A DNA stretch of 64,000 nucleotides from Vanessa cardui (GCF_905220365.1 NC_061127.1:8866001-8930000), one strand, 5' to 3'; positions 1 to 14,100 are shown, counted from the first letter of the stretch. Translations and numbers: made by a program. Notes: a model not told the origin generated them from the letters alone.

Positions 1-1020
1 ACGGGTCAGGCGCTAACTGCCTCTAAAAACTGTGCAAATTTTCAATTTAAGAGGTCGTTGATCTTGCTCTGTTAGGCGTTACCAAAAAATTTGTTGTGCG
101 TAAACTTGGGTGAGGCTGGAATGAGGTCTGTTTTTGTCCTGTAATTACGGAGACAAGTGTCACGGGTCTATTCAGCTCAATGTTTCGTCCAATAATGATT
201 TATAGGCCAACACTGCGTTACATAGCGATTTGAGTGTATCGAATACGTCAATTGTTATTAAATAATATATTTTACAAAAATAATACGAAGGTTCCTCATA
301 ATGTTGTGTTACTTAATCCAAATGTGAATAAAAAAACTCGTAAAAATATATAAGGTCAGCCAACAGCTTCTCATGTGGTTAAGTTAAGTTTTTTTTAATG
401 TAAATAACACACACAAATTTCAAGCTAAGCTACATATTTTTACCCGTATTTTGCAATTCGCAGATCATCTTACGAATGGAACAACAACCACTTTATACTA
501 AAATAACAATAAAATATGATCTTGTTAGCAGAGGTTAAAATGCAATTTTATTATTGATATTTTTGAAATAATAATCTACGGTACGATATAAAACATGAAA
601 TTTACTTGTTGAGGACATGTTATTTATTTTTATTGATTTAATTTAGTGCACTCTATTTGACGGCCTTTTACTTCTTAAACTTAATTAATATCTCGTTTAT
701 TCTAATAGTAATACGCATATTTGATTCCAATTGAGGTAATTTATATTGATTTAAATGACTCGTACAATAATGCTTACTTTAATTTGTAAAGCCCTCGGGA
801 CGAGTTGCAGGTCACTTCTACGAGTGTACTTAGAGATTAATTGAATGAGATTAAGAGAGATTAGGCCTTCGAAATTGAACAAAGGTCGTTGCTTAGCAAC
901 ATAATTTTAACAAGCTTAAGTTTATTGCAAACTAGCTGTTTCCTGGGGATTTGTTTATCGTTGTCAATACAAAAATATGTTATGCCAATTGAATATGAAA
1001 TATGCTGTCGTGGTTACGGT

Positions 1021-1051
<31 letters not shown>

Positions 1052-2917
1052 TAATCTTATGTATAAATATATAATTATATATGACTCTATAATTTAAATA
1101 CCATATTTACTCTGAAAGGAACTATTTTATTAATAAAACTCGTTAAAAAAGTGAACTATGATTATATATGAGTGTATACAAGTATATGCCTAATAAATCT
1201 TCGCCTTTAAATTTGTAAAAAAAAAAAACGATACGTCAATTAGAATTGTATGAGATTAGACGAGTTTAATATACATTGGTATTGTGTAATAGTAAATGTA
1301 TAAAAAAATACAATAACAAAAACTTGAAAGAAAAATTTAATCAGTGTTCTTTTGGGATCGTCCTCTGTCAGCGAACATCAGAAAAGGTCAAAAGGGTTGA
1401 ACGAGGCCTTTTCGTTCATTTTATAAGACACAGTAAGTTCATTGTGTCGCAGACCAACCTTTACTTATAGCTTTAGGCAGATGTGCGATGCAATTAAGAA
1501 TTTATTAAATTATGTTATGCATATATGATCCATGCAGATTAAGGAAGTTTTAGAAGGAATTAACAACAAAATATATATTTCTACTTAATTTGGTTTGAAT
1601 GTAGCAAACAAAATTTAATAATGTACACAATAAGAAAAGTCTCATAATTTGAGGTGTACTGTACAAAATAATTACATTTAATGTTATCATAGTGGTACGA
1701 AATTTAGAAATCTTGCCAGAAGTAAAAACATTCGATGCGCTGCAGTATCGAGGTAGCTTCATTAGGATGCAGTAGGCATCATTGTACTGCACTCTTATAT
1801 CGCTGACCATCGCTGCTTGCCTTTTGTAAAGTTGCTCCAACAATTGCGATTTCCAAAAGTTTGACAATATATCCGAAATAGTGTTATTTTAAATTCAATA
1901 TCGCAATCTTCAAATTCATGCACGATTGTGACTGGAACTGGTTATGTCTGATACATCTTTCTGATATTGGTCCTTTTCGCGTTCCATCTCGTAATATCTG
2001 AGGTTATCTTTAACAACATGACCTAGATATTTAAAATTACGATTCTTTCTACTTTTCCATTGTAGTCTACTAATGGAAAAATATTTTGGTAAATGTTCCA
2101 TTTTGACAATGACATTTTCTTACCAGCTGGTCTAAGAACTATAATTATAATTTAACATGAGTGGAGACTAGAGTTGCCTAAAAATACAAGATAATACTTT
2201 GTAAATAATAAATAACTATCTATCATTTAGATGTGTATATATGTTTGTTGTTATTTGATATAAAACATATATTTATATTCCATTTATTGTTCACATATAA
2301 ATACAATTTGTAACAAAGAAGATTATTTCTTTGTTTGATTTTATATTCGATTGATAAATCAAATGAATGAGAATGCAGAGTTCATTTAAAATATACTCGT
2401 ACGTTTAACTTCTTTGTGCAATACATTTTATTATGAAATATATTAAATTTGTATTCTACTTACTCGTCGAGATATTTTAGTACGAGTATAACTCTTTTCA
2501 TTCGAATCATTCCAAGTATGATTTCACAATGTATTGATTGTTTTTTGAACAATTATGTACAGTCGATTGTTTACTGGTTGTTTAAAGAGTACTTTAATTA
2601 ACTCTCGATTAATTGAAAGCAACTTTTCTACTAAACTAGTTTTGTTGAAGAATCAAGAATCAAGAATGATAATAAACAGGACGAGTAAACATTAATTTTG
2701 AATTATATAACGAAATAAAAGAACGAGTTTTAAAGTTCATTTACCAAACCATTTAAAATTGGAAAAAAGGATTAATCAATAAGTCGTGTTATACTACACA
2801 TACGTAAAGACTGGATAATTCCAGTAGTATATAGCAAAACATGAAAATCAATTACTACATTAGTAGTATTTTTTCTATATGATATATTCATGATATGTGC
2901 ATGTTTAAAGGATTTAC
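1..2917. other. AT-rich non-coding stretch
   Basis: No coding region, RNA gene or complete mobile element is recognisable here. The open frames are short (at most about 105 codons), lack codon bias and show no protein motif I know. The only simple structure is the TA microsatellite listed separately. It is probably intronic or intergenic. Confidence 0.6.
1019..1073. repeat. TA-rich microsatellite
   Basis: An interrupted (TA)n tract with about ten uninterrupted units, then a G, then further TA units. It is low-complexity sequence only. Confidence 0.85.
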
Positions 2918-3134
2918 TCGGTGGTAGGGCTTTGTGCAGACCGTCTGAGTAGGTATCATCCGATCATGTGATATTCTATCACTAAAGAGCAATATGTAGA
3001 ATTGTTGTATTCCACTTTGAAGGGTGAGTAACCCAGTGGAAGTAACATAACATCTTAGCTTCCAAAGTTAGCTTTGCATAGGTATCTGTAGTGCAAGGAA
3101 TTGTTATTATTTCTCACAGCGCCAATATTGGTTT
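2918..3134 (+). repeat. Degenerate copy of dispersed repeat RepA
   Basis: The stretch shares an ordered set of short motifs with other copies in this window: GGTAGGGCTTTGTGCA, a GTAGGTA block, a TATTCTA block, TTTGAAGGGTGAGT, and CATAACATCTTAGCTTCCAA. The same order recurs at 10893 and, reversed, at 17841, 19435 and 60040. It looks like the 3' part of a retroposon widespread in Lepidoptera; I do not assign a clade. A short piece similar to the RepB repeat (GTTAAATGACGATTC) follows near 3173. The copy is old, with many substitutions. Confidence 0.6.
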
Positions 3135-6038
3135 ATTATTATGATATTACGTACCGAGCTGGTTTAACCTTGTTAAATGACGATTCGAGTGTACTGTGTC
3201 GTGTTAATCTTTATGTGAGCCCTTTTCCCCTTAAAACCTAGGTTAGCACTAATATAAAACGACTATAATTATAGAAGCTTTAAAGGTTACACTTGAATCA
3301 AAAGGTCAAAAGTTGTTTAAGTCTTTGAAACTTAAACCACTTTACGTTAATTTTATGTTTTAGTTAATTATTTAAATAAGGTACATATTGTTGTTCTCTA
3401 GATGTGTATATTTTAATACACTGAAGTGTTTTGCTACCCTTTTATTGAGTACAGCGTTGTAATTTTACTTGATAAAAGGAGATTTAATTATAGAAAGGGG
3501 TTTTATTTGAACTTGGTTGCCTACATAGCTACTAATAGAGCCTATGCTCTGTAATCTTCTATAAGACATTAGTCTTATAGAAGACAGAGTATTATTACAT
3601 TACACGATTATCAACAGCGTATGCCGTATAATAAGGAGGTTGGTAAGGGATCACCACTGGTCCAATCGACAATGTGCAACCAAACTAACAACTAAGAATT
3701 TATGTTCCTTGTGCCTGTCGTCTTTGAACTGGTTACAGCAATACCAAGAGTAGTGATTAGTAGTAGAATAAATGGTGAACTGGTCGAATCTGATCAGATG
3801 GTATTACATAAAGGTCTACCAAGTGCACTACTAATATTTCTACTTTACTATTTGTCTTTTAAAAAGAAATGTGAGATCCTCTTTGACTAGCCATCGTAAG
3901 TCACAGTAACTCATAAGAGTAGTTAGTGAAAATGGTGTCCGAAGGTTAACCTCACTTCAAAAAAATGGATCGTTATAATCTGAAGTACGGTTAAAATACA
4001 TTCGCGATATTTTAATTTCCGTAACTGCACAAAAAGTCTTTGTAACAAAAGAGTAAAAGAACCAACGCTTATACTGACTTTGATGTCTGTGTTCGACATT
4101 TGTTTGGATTAAAAATTAGTATAAAATAACGAAGCACTTTTTCTGAGAAAGCATACTTTGTAACTAGAGAAAAATGTTCTTATTTTTCTTTAGTATTAGT
4201 TTCAGTTCTTTTGCCAGATTCTTGCCAGTCGTAACTTTTTCATTTATGTAATATGTTTTTATTTTAATTCACGTTATTTTAGATGTAGATACAGCCAAGC
4301 TGGATAGTTGCGATGTAAAAGCGTTTGATATCTAATTGTTGTATTGCGTTTTGTAAAGATTAGTGAATTCATCTTTTCATGAGACCAGTCTCATAGTGTA
4401 TTGAAAAGCTATCACTTGAATAATATTAAGTATTCACAAAAGCAGTGATTGTTGATTGATATTTATGTTTATGAATCATTTTATTGAATCAAGGCTTACT
4501 GACAATTTGACGAAATAATTGAGTAAAGCTATATATGTATTTCTTAAAATGACAATTAATTTGTGGATACTCAATTTATTTTGGGTCGATATGTTATGAA
4601 TCGAATTAAAAACTTTTAATTAATTAACGTGTACAATATAATACCGGTTGAAGGTTATTTATTTCTTGACCATCGCTCCTTAGCATTTCTCGTAATCAAC
4701 ATTTACCTAGAACGGGATATTTCGAATAAAAAAGGTCGTTCAATTGATTAATTTTCCACTTCAGAAACTTGAACAATTCAGTTTTAATTGTGATTTCATT
4801 TGGATTCGTTCATGTTTTGTTTATTCGTTTTATATTGAGATTTTTTTATTGTGTACCAATTTAATGAATATAGATTTGAGCTAAGTTTGTTAGATATTCT
4901 TTATTTTTATTGTTTACGAAATATTGTAAATGTAATGGACGAATTGATATATTTCAGGATAAATTTTAGCTTCAGCGAACTGTAAAATATGGCATACAAA
5001 TATATGTGCAATTTCATATTTCGATGGGTCGCCAATTTGTCACGAAAGGATCAGGTGCCGGCCCAATAGCATTACATGGTTTTTGAGGTACGGCAGTGTA
5101 TCACTGACAACCCCCATCCCCTGACTATAAATTTTTATAGGCGAGATCTAGAATTCAACGCACATGTTTTCGGGATCTGTACACGAACAATTTATCTAGT
5201 GGAACTATGAGACTGATTATTGAATTATTTAATGGAATTATTCTCATTTATAAAGTAAAAAGGTTTACTTTTACGTTAAAATGGCAATAAACACTAAGAA
5301 TACACATTATCACATAACATGTAGGTATTTTGTATGTAAGTTTTGAGTCTGATTAATGGGAAAGTTGTATCTTGAATCTTTACTTACCTAATTATATTTT
5401 AGTCTTTAGTACCTCATCTTGTTTTTAAAAAACCCGCCATAATTAAAACATTTTTTATTTATTTTATTATTAAAGTTGAATCGGGTCAATTTCGACCAAT
5501 AGGCGACACCTATTATATAGTGCTCACTACTCAGTCATAATTACAATAGGTATTTCAATAACGTGTCACTTTGAACGCAATCATTTTATTATTGAAGTTT
5601 TGATGAGTTCCTTCTAAAAAGGTTTTCTAAATTGAATTTTAAATTGACTCTGACCATTTTCCCCTTAAATGTTATTAATGCAATATATATAGTAAAATGG
5701 TGTTACCTCCTGTCACTTGTCATTACGAAGGTTGGTACGAGTACTTTGTCAATGGTTGGGTTGGCGTGTAAAAATTTATAGGTTTAATGGACATTAAAAG
5801 CGAGTGCCGGTTTTATTTTTTGCGCATGCGTAGAATTCCAAAAGAATACATTGAATTTCTATACATATCAGTTTCTTTATATTTACACTCAATATTAATA
5901 TTTCACTCTAGATTGTTGTATGGATTTATTTGTATTATGGATTTATTTATGTGTATTAATATTTGTTATGTAATGAACATCCAAAAATTGTACATAATTC
6001 TCATTTCAATGAGAGTTTTGAAGCTTTTAACATAAATA
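3135..6038. other. AT-rich non-coding stretch with one hairpin
   Basis: No gene is recognised. Apart from the hairpin at 3547-3589, the only distinct patch is a slightly GC-richer non-repetitive segment around 5030-5160, which could be regulatory but has no identified motif. The open frame near 3702-3890 has no recognisable domain. Confidence 0.5.
3547..3589. repeat. Near-perfect hairpin
   Basis: Arms 3555-3567 and 3572-3584 pair over 13 bp with a 4-nt loop (ATTA). The stem continues for 5 bp (3547-3551 with 3585-3589) after a 3-nt bulge on the left. The short loop and total length are less than a typical insect pre-microRNA. A fold-back from template switching or a remnant of an inverted-repeat element is equally possible. 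Confidence 0.7.
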
Positions 6039-6048
6039 AACAATTGTT

Positions 6049-6394
6049 TATAACAACAACAACAACAACAACTGCCTGTAAATTCCCACTGCTGGGCTAA
6101 AGGCCTCCTCTCCCTTTGAGGAGAAGGTTTGGAAAGTATTCCACCACGCTGTTCCAATGCGCGTTGGTGGAATACTCATGTGGCAAACAAAGACAAACCT
6201 GCAAATTTCATAGAAATTCTTTCTATGAAATTTGCAGGTTTGTCTCACGATGTTTTCCTTCACCGCTGAGCCCGAGACAAATTATAAAGACAAATTAAGC
6301 ACATGAATCAGCGGTGCTGGCCTGGGTTTGAACCCGCAATCATCGGTTAAGATGCACGCCTTCTAACCACTGGGCCATCTCGACTCATTCACTT
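6049..6394 (-). mobile_element. tRNA-headed SINE, (TTG)n-tailed subfamily, with target duplication
   Basis: On the minus strand the element reads from a tRNA-like head (GAGTCGAGATGGCCCAGTGG, then box-B-like GGGTTCAAACCC) through a SINE body to an A-poor (GTT)n tail, seen on the plus strand as (ACA)n at about 6051-6071. It is flanked by a perfect 10-bp duplication AACAATTGTT at 6039-6048 and 6395-6404. That sequence is itself palindromic, so chance matching is somewhat easier than for an ordinary duplication. The body differs from the other copies by a perfect 26-bp inverted repeat at 6191-6245. It would be transcribed by RNA polymerase III from the internal box A/B and mobilised by a partner LINE. 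It carries no protein. Confidence 0.9.
6191..6245. repeat. 26-bp perfect inverted repeat inside the SINE
   Basis: Arms 6191-6216 and 6220-6245 are exact reverse complements with a 3-nt spacer (TTC). Other SINE copies in the window carry only one arm-like segment here, so the second arm is a local inverted duplication. Confidence 0.95.
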
Positions 6395-6404
6395 AACAAT
6401 TGTT

Positions 6405-8634
6405 CAGGTAACTTTATTTATAATTAAATTCAAATTGCTCTGTACATTAACAATAATATAAGCTGTCCATATTTTTTCAACAGCTTACAATCTTTATAAT
6501 ATTAATATAAATCTAGCCAGATTATAAACAGTTAAGAAGTATATAACTTTCGTAAATTACGTAAGTATTGACAGTTTTATAATTTCATAGTTACTATAGA
6601 GTGTCTCTTGCTGTGTTCACAGTACTAAATAATACGAAAGATATTTCATAGTTATCGAAGATAAATGGAGTAAGCAAGGCATTGTGAACGGGAAATAGAC
6701 AGTTCCAATTTGGATAGCAGTTGATTCATTTCAATTTGTATTTATTGTCCCAATTATATATATCGGTGCTACATTTCGTATTCGGATACATACATTATAA
6801 TTCTATCACCCAAATTGACGGTTAAAGCCTTACGGAAAATATGAATGTAAAAACGAGTATGTAATTACTTTTATAAGAATTTATTGTATAGTATGTATAT
6901 TTTAAGGATATTTTTGGTTAAATGTTTACGATATTAGTGAATGTTCTTACGTCGTTTTGTAAATAATTTAGTTATTGATACAATGTCATTGTTATGTTTG
7001 TAACAACCTTAGCAACAAATTTCATATGAATATAACAGCTGAAATTTTCATATCAATTTCTCTATATCTTCTCTATCATGAGTAATTTGATGTGGATTTC
7101 GAAAGGAGAAGAAACGCTTGCAATCGATAGAGTTTGTTATATAAGTGAGCTGTTACTGATTTACCTCTTGAATTAGGGAGCGTTTACAAAAATTGAATAG
7201 AAAGCAATAATTAAGCATAAGGGAGTGGAAAAAATAAAATAATTTTGAAATGCTAAAATTTTGCCGGTTAGTCGTCGGTGTATGCGCGGAATTCGCTTTG
7301 AACGCATTTATATCTATGTATTTTGTTTTTTTGCATGCACTATTCAGCTTTTATGCGTATAAATTATTTATATTATTTCACTCATCACTGTAAAAAATGT
7401 ATAATGCATTTCTGTTGCGGGTTATTGTGAAATAATTTGACTTCTTTCTGTTTTACAATACATTCATATTCCGCGATAAAAATATATGTATGGTGTAAAC
7501 ATTTAACATTTCTCGGAAAATTCAGACACAAATGTATATTTGCCAAGCCACAACGCATCGAAATGCGAATTTTATATATCAAAAGGCAATTGGCACATCC
7601 AAAGTGAAAGAAACGTATTAAAAAAAAAGAAATGCTTTTATATAAAAATTGTGAATATTATATCTCCATTTGGAATCGTAAACAACAGACTAGAGACGAT
7701 AAGAAGTACAGTTCCAGTCTAAATGCAACACTAATGACGTTAGGAGCGAGTTCTAATGACCTATACGAGTTTTCTTGTTTGGGGTAACATTCTTTAATAA
7801 GATGTTTGCCTCTTAATGCTTTAAAATAAGTGTAAGTTGCTAACTTTGTGCATATTATTCTTGCTATCGCTGTGAATATTGAAATGGATGGCGGAAGTTT
7901 GAAGACAAACTAAGAACACTGAATAATAAGAACCTGTGCTTACTGAAACTAAAGCGATTATATTAAGTAAAATACTATCTCCTTCAAAGTTCGCTACAAT
8001 AATACGGAATTTTCGCCTCTGTAATACTGTTTAATATAACTGCGAAACTTATATATATATAAAGTCAATGTTGTAATACTACTTTACAGTAAATACTCTG
8101 ACCGAATTAATTGGATTAAAAATAATTCATTCATCAAATTCATCGTCGTTTCTAGACGTGTAATCATTAAAAAAAACATATATTATGTACAACATATTAT
8201 TAACATCATACAGAAGTACTAACAAAAGTTTTAAATCAATCTGCTCATAATAGATAGCGAATTAACGCTTGCACGGTACGCTTCTGAAACTCCGATTTCT
8301 TCTTAAACAAAAACAATATGGCTGCCTCTATCATAGACGCGATGCTCTGTTAGAATGCCAGTAACACACACTTATACTCTTCATATATACACGTTGTTAT
8401 ACATGATATATTTAAAACCCGTTTCATTGACTCCATTGCTGACAGGGGGTTAATTTTTCGCTGAGGGAATTAAAATTGAAATTCGACGGGAAAATGCTGC
8501 TAACACTCTTGTCATCATTCAACGTGGTCCCTAAATGTCATTCATTTTATTTAAGTCTTCAATGCGCGTTTGAATTTTAATTAGATTTTACTATATTTTA
8601 TAAACCTTTTATTTGCTCTGTATTATATTAGTTG
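6405..8634. other. AT-rich non-coding stretch
   Basis: No gene or mobile element is recognised. Short frames such as those near 7385-7720 lack known motifs. Nothing else stands out. Confidence 0.5.
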
Positions 8635-8822
8635 TCTAGAAGTAAAAGTCCCGTCAAAATCGGTCCAACCGTTCCAGAGATGAGCCAGAACAAATAGACA
8701 GACAGGCAGATAAAATGTTGTGGTATATGTGCCGTGTATATATGTATACTTACATATGCTTTTATTAAAAAGCGGTAGTTTTAATAGTACAAACAGAAAC
8801 ACAAATTTTATTATATGTATAA
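8635..8822 (-). mobile_element. Fragment of non-autonomous Helitron, same family as 62939-63220
   Basis: The segment shares ordered motifs with 62939-63220: AAAGTCCCGTCAAAATCGGTC, a CAAATAGACAGACAGGCAGA block, a TATATGT.CCGTGTATA block, a GTAAAAAG.G-like block, and an AATTTTATTATA end. The CTAG-proximal half is missing. The element reads 5' to 3' on the minus strand by analogy with the complete copy. No coding capacity. Confidence 0.65.
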
Positions 8823-10892
8823 GTGTAAGTAAATACTTATGTTTAATATTTACTAAACATATTTAAGTCTTTTACGAATAGAACATCTTTGTAGCATTTA
8901 ATTTCAAGAAAAATCAGTTCAATTTAATAATTATCTTTGCTTAAAAACGTTCATTTAATAAAATATACTATTATTTACCTGTTTATATTTAAACTTTTGA
9001 CAGTTTAAAAAAGGCGCATTTAAAAAAATACAAAAGAAATAGTTCATTCACAGACGTTCCTTTGATTTGTTAGATTGTTTAAGATTGTAATTATTGCCTT
9101 TAGGAACTCTGCATCGATTCCGCTGATGTGAATGAACGTTGAACTTTTAAAAACATGAAAAATTCCGAAATAACGAACTCTATTTTGAAGGGAATAAGAA
9201 CTAATAAATTTTCATCTCCGTGAGTAGTGGGGTGCGAATTGAGAACGCCAGTCGACCCAGTTGCCCGCTGCAACCTCAATGTGCCCTTACAACCTACCTT
9301 ATTTAATCAGGAATTTGATGCAATAAAGTTCAGTAATTTTCATTTACTTAAAAATAAATACTGCCAAAAATTTTTATTTTATTTATTTATTTATTAATAA
9401 TTTGATCCTAGATGGTTTCGGTGACCTTGGCATACAGACATAAATATTGGAGTATAGCTTTTACAGCATCACCACTAACTACAGACTACAACATATTGTT
9501 CCTTATACATATATTAGTCAGTGTTATTAAAAAAATACATTGGAACACCCGCCTTTTAATCTCACCTTACGCTAGAATAGTGCCCGAGTGAGTATCCAAT
9601 CGAACGAGTGAAAAAAAAACATGTAACACAAACACACCAATGGCTGCTTTACTACTCTATTACTGAAATGAATATTTATTACGAACGTGTTATTTGTAGC
9701 ACAAAAAATTGCATGTTTTATGAAATTGTTGTATGAAACAACAACGGTTAGACAGCAATTACTTTTTGCCATAATATGACGAATTGATAACAATTATCAA
9801 ATCTAATTACTTTAATGAATACGATGTTCTTTGGTTATTCAGATTATAAATGTTACTGTAATTGTTATTCAAAGTTTTGTACCTATAATTTAGTTTGGTC
9901 GAATAAGAATTAAAAATATAATCATCATTACATAGTATAAAACAAAGGCGCTTTTTCTGTCCATATATTTAATTTATAGAGTGATTCGAGAAGAAGGTTT
10001 TTATATATAATTCATGGACAAATTCGTTAAGAAACACTGATAATTTTAGAACTTTCTACTGTGATGTCATATTATTGCAGCCGTGTGAAGCCGAGGCGGG
10101 TTGCTAATTAATAATAAATTTGTTGCATATTATTTAATTGTTAAAAATAAATTACAGATTATTATAATGTTAGCCATTTCTTTTATTGTTTATTCAGGTG
10201 CACGTTTGTAGATGGAGTCATAATTAAGTAAGCTTTTAAGATGCCACTGTCGGGTTTAGGTCACAAAACTTTTAAGGAGAAAGTACAAATACCTGTATCC
10301 CGCTTGTATCGTTATTTCTAAAGTACATATTTAAAAAAAAACAACGTTAGGGAGGAAGGTAGTGATTTAAATTTCGAATAATAAAGATAAAATAAAGTTA
10401 AATCGTAATCTGCCGTGAGAAATTATGTTAAGGGGAATTGCTATTTTAAAATCAAAGTTTATTCTTAAAGATTGAATACGTTTAGCATTTAAGGGGTTTT
10501 AAAGGCTATCTCTACCTCAATCGTGATAGCAACCGTTTAGCGAAGTCTTGTCTTGGCGTGCGCTCAACCAACTTGGCAAAGAAATTCGTTTCGAATTAAA
10601 TACTTTTTAACTTATTTATTCTCTTTAAAATTTTAAGTATTAGGAGACGTTTTTAACGTTTTCTCTTTTTAAAAAGGATCTCTCCATTCCGGACATACTG
10701 CACGGTATTAATGCCAAGATTTAATGTTTAAGTATTTTCATTTTATTCATGTACAGACATATCTCGACTTTGTATAAACACAATTAAGTTTGATTTGTTT
10801 TGTAATAATACTAACAGAGTCTTTGATTATTGACATTGTGTCATTTTTCAATGTTTTTTTATAATACCATTTGTATGATTTTTAGTTTCACG
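8823..10892. other. AT-rich non-coding stretch
   Basis: No gene is recognised. An (ATTT)n run occurs around 9372-9400 and the segment after it is moderately complex, possibly the edge of an old retroposon, but I cannot identify it. Confidence 0.45.
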
Positions 10893-11128
10893 TAGTGGTA
10901 GGTAGGTGCGCCTTCGTTGGTTCCACCCACTACAGACATTCTACTACCAAACAGTAATACTCAGCTTTGTGCTGGTTTGAAGGGTAAGCGAGTCAGTGCA
11001 ATTACAGGCCCAATAGATATAATAGAGTTGGAGAGGCCACGGCGTTGTAGAGAATTCTTAATATTTCTTTCAGCACCAATGTCTATGTGACTACTTATCA
11101 CCAGGTGGTCCATTTACCGCGTCCCTTT
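10893..11128 (+). repeat. Copy of dispersed repeat RepA
   Basis: This is the best-preserved plus-strand copy of RepA. It carries GTGGTAGGTAGGTGCG, CCACCCACTACAGACATTCTAC, AAACAGTAATACTCAG, GGTTTGAAGGGTAAG.GAG, a TTACAGGCCCAA block, CAATGTCTATG and CACTTATCACCAGGTGGTCCAT. The 3' end fades into A-rich DNA. It has the form of a LINE or SINE 3' region. No open reading frame of use. Confidence 0.7.
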
Positions 11129-14100
11129 AATAAAAGATAAACACATCATTAATAATTACGCTACTGGTTTAATGTATAAATATTATATAATTATTACAAT
11201 TCAAATTAGCGATGAAATTAGCGACTTCACACACACATACATAATACACGAATCAAGAGTACAATTAGTAGATACATATGTACATTAAATATACGTTTCA
11301 TAACAATTACGAGATTTCAAACTCAAGAGAAATTCAAGATACACATTGAGAAATTGCAAAGTCTTCTCGAATAACATTCCTACTGATACAATTGAAACTT
11401 TCACACTAAGAAAACTTATAGTTTCCAGATTGCCATTTTATTGGCTGTTTGGATTACTGCGTCTACATTTAAATAAAGAACACATTATTTTCATTTGTTC
11501 ACTATGAAAAGCGTATATTGAATATTAATTAAATTAAGGTTATTAAAATATATACGTATAAATATTCGAAAAAGATGTGATCAATATAAAACGCTTACTG
11601 GCTGAGAAACATTAATATGGTTGGTTATTAATAATTTGTAATTTCGTTACTAAAATAAATACATATTTATTGCGTGAACTGAAAAAATTCATCGTCAAGG
11701 CTTCAGACGTATAAAAAGTTACTTATGTGTTATACGGTAATAGTTGTAGCTGGTTATATGTATGAGTAATGTGACCAAATGTCTTGCTTACGATAAGAAA
11801 ATCTCGATTTAAAACAGGATATTATATAACACTCAGACCAGAAAACCCAAACTCGCTTTATATATAAATTATGCTGATGCACGGTCTACTAATCACACAA
11901 GTATATTTCATGTTGTAACTAAGAAATACTAGTGAGTGTATGTGATGATGATACCCGTATGTGATGTTGTGTATGTACTAAAACGAGTGCTCCACTTTGA
12001 ACTGAAAGAAACCAGATCACGTAAGATATGAGATACGAACGGTAAGATTGCTCGCTCGAGATTACTTTAATCGTTTAAAATTTATAGATTAAAGTGACCA
12101 CGGATATTGTCGTCGTTTAGTATTTTACTAAATAAAAATATTCTTTAGTCAAGCAGGCTCATAAGAGCACTTTTATAACGTTTCGTTATGTTTAAGTTAC
12201 ATTAATTCCTATTTTCTTGAAAACGTCGCAGAAAAAAAATGTATGTATGTACTCTACATCTTTAATAGGATTTCCTCATCGTGTCCAAAAAAATAATTAC
12301 AAACAATACAAAATAATAATAATGAATATGCAAAGAACTTTAGAGTAATAATGACAAATATATATTTTTTAGTTGTTATGTCAAGTGACACCTTCCCATT
12401 GGTACCTTACGTTAATTTTGTCAGTATATATGTATTTTTGAATATCTCCAACGATTTTTTACGCATTCAATAGGCAAATCGTAATGCAGCCTTTCGTCTA
12501 GTTAATCTGTGCGGGGCGAGGCGTTGTGTTGAATAGACCTGTGACAATGCAAGGCACAGTGTGAGGTTTCCACGCAGCATATTCATTGTCATTGTGATTG
12601 TTATTGACGTCAGAGTCAAAGGTCAACGACTTATATCTATCTCTTATTATAAAAAATCATATGACTTTATTAGTTTTAATAAATAATAGTTTTAAATCGG
12701 ACTATTAGCACAAAACTTTTGGTCTATTCATTAAGGAAAATTATAGGAAATGTTACAACATTGACTTATGTCGCGGAACACAGGTATAACACGGTGAAAA
12801 TAGCTTGGAGTCATAAGTTAATTATTAAAGGATAGGATTGTAATTAGTATGAATTGAAAGGTACTTTAAAAACAATCTTTTCACACTAGTAAAAACTATC
12901 ACGCCCACTAAAATAATAAAGTTGAACCGTCTGTTTTAATTCTTTTGTAGCGTGACACTGTCATGTTGTGTGTTGTTATGTGTGATGTTGACATATAAAT
13001 AATTTAAGAAAAATATATTTAAAATTTACAATTATTGCCATTTGATACACTTTTTAAATATTAGCAGCCTCTTAATATAAATATATAATAAATAACACAT
13101 ATAAAAAAAGTCACGTCCATTTCCCGTATTTTTAAAATAAATATTTTATATTTAGAACATGAATAAAAATAACTAAAATCGTATATGAACTTGTGGCAGA
13201 TAAATAAATCATATTGTAGAGAGTCGAATCGGTGTCTGGAGAGTGATATAGGAACTTACTCGTAACTAAGTCGCTAATTTGGGCAAAGCCTTGCAATTAA
13301 GTATATCCGTGTGTTTGTGATTAGGTGTAGTCTCGTCTTACAAAATATATTAGTGTATTTTTTTCTAATTTAATACAAAATATATGAATATTAAAAGGGC
13401 ACTTAGATTGTTGACAGAACTCTATTTTGACAGACGAAATTTATAAGACAAAGAATATTTGATTTTAATTGATACATTTATGATTTAGAAGTTCTTAAAT
13501 TATTTTATTCGAACAAATTTTATAAAATATTTGGATATTATTCAAAATATTTTATAAAATTGCAATCTAAGAAAATAAATGAGATTTAAACAATTTCTTT
13601 GATTCTATAAAAATTATACAAACGACGTTTATACACGTCACGTAGTTTTTCAATCATGTAATTTGTGTGTCAATTACTACATAGACGATCTATTACTTTC
13701 ATAATGTAGAATGATTGTCTACTTATCATGTTATAATATGCGAAATCTTCCCGAAATGGGGATCATTTCCAAAATAATTCGATATTGACCGTGCTATTCA
13801 ATTCGCTCAGGTTTAACAGATTAAATCGAATTAGAAGTGCATTTGTTAGCGGGTACACTTTAATTCTATTGATTTTAACTCATTGACCTAATTAATGAGA
13901 ATAGCTGCGTTTACTATTTAACCACAGATATGTTGATCAAACTCGACCATGTTTCAGTATGACAAACTATGTAGCTTATTTTATAAATATTATAATATAT
14001 AGATATTTATATTCTGTGGCTGTATTGACTTTAATTATCGTATAATTGGGTTCTTATAATCCACAATTTAACGTAATTTGTATATTAATGGTTTCGAAAC

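Noticed and set aside
889..1074. Short plus-strand frame ending in Ile/Tyr repeats
   Set aside because: The repeats come from the TA microsatellite; nothing suggests a gene.
6116..6298. Open frames over the SINE at 6049-6394
   Set aside because: They are translations of SINE body and tail, including poly-Cys/Leu from the trinucleotide tail.
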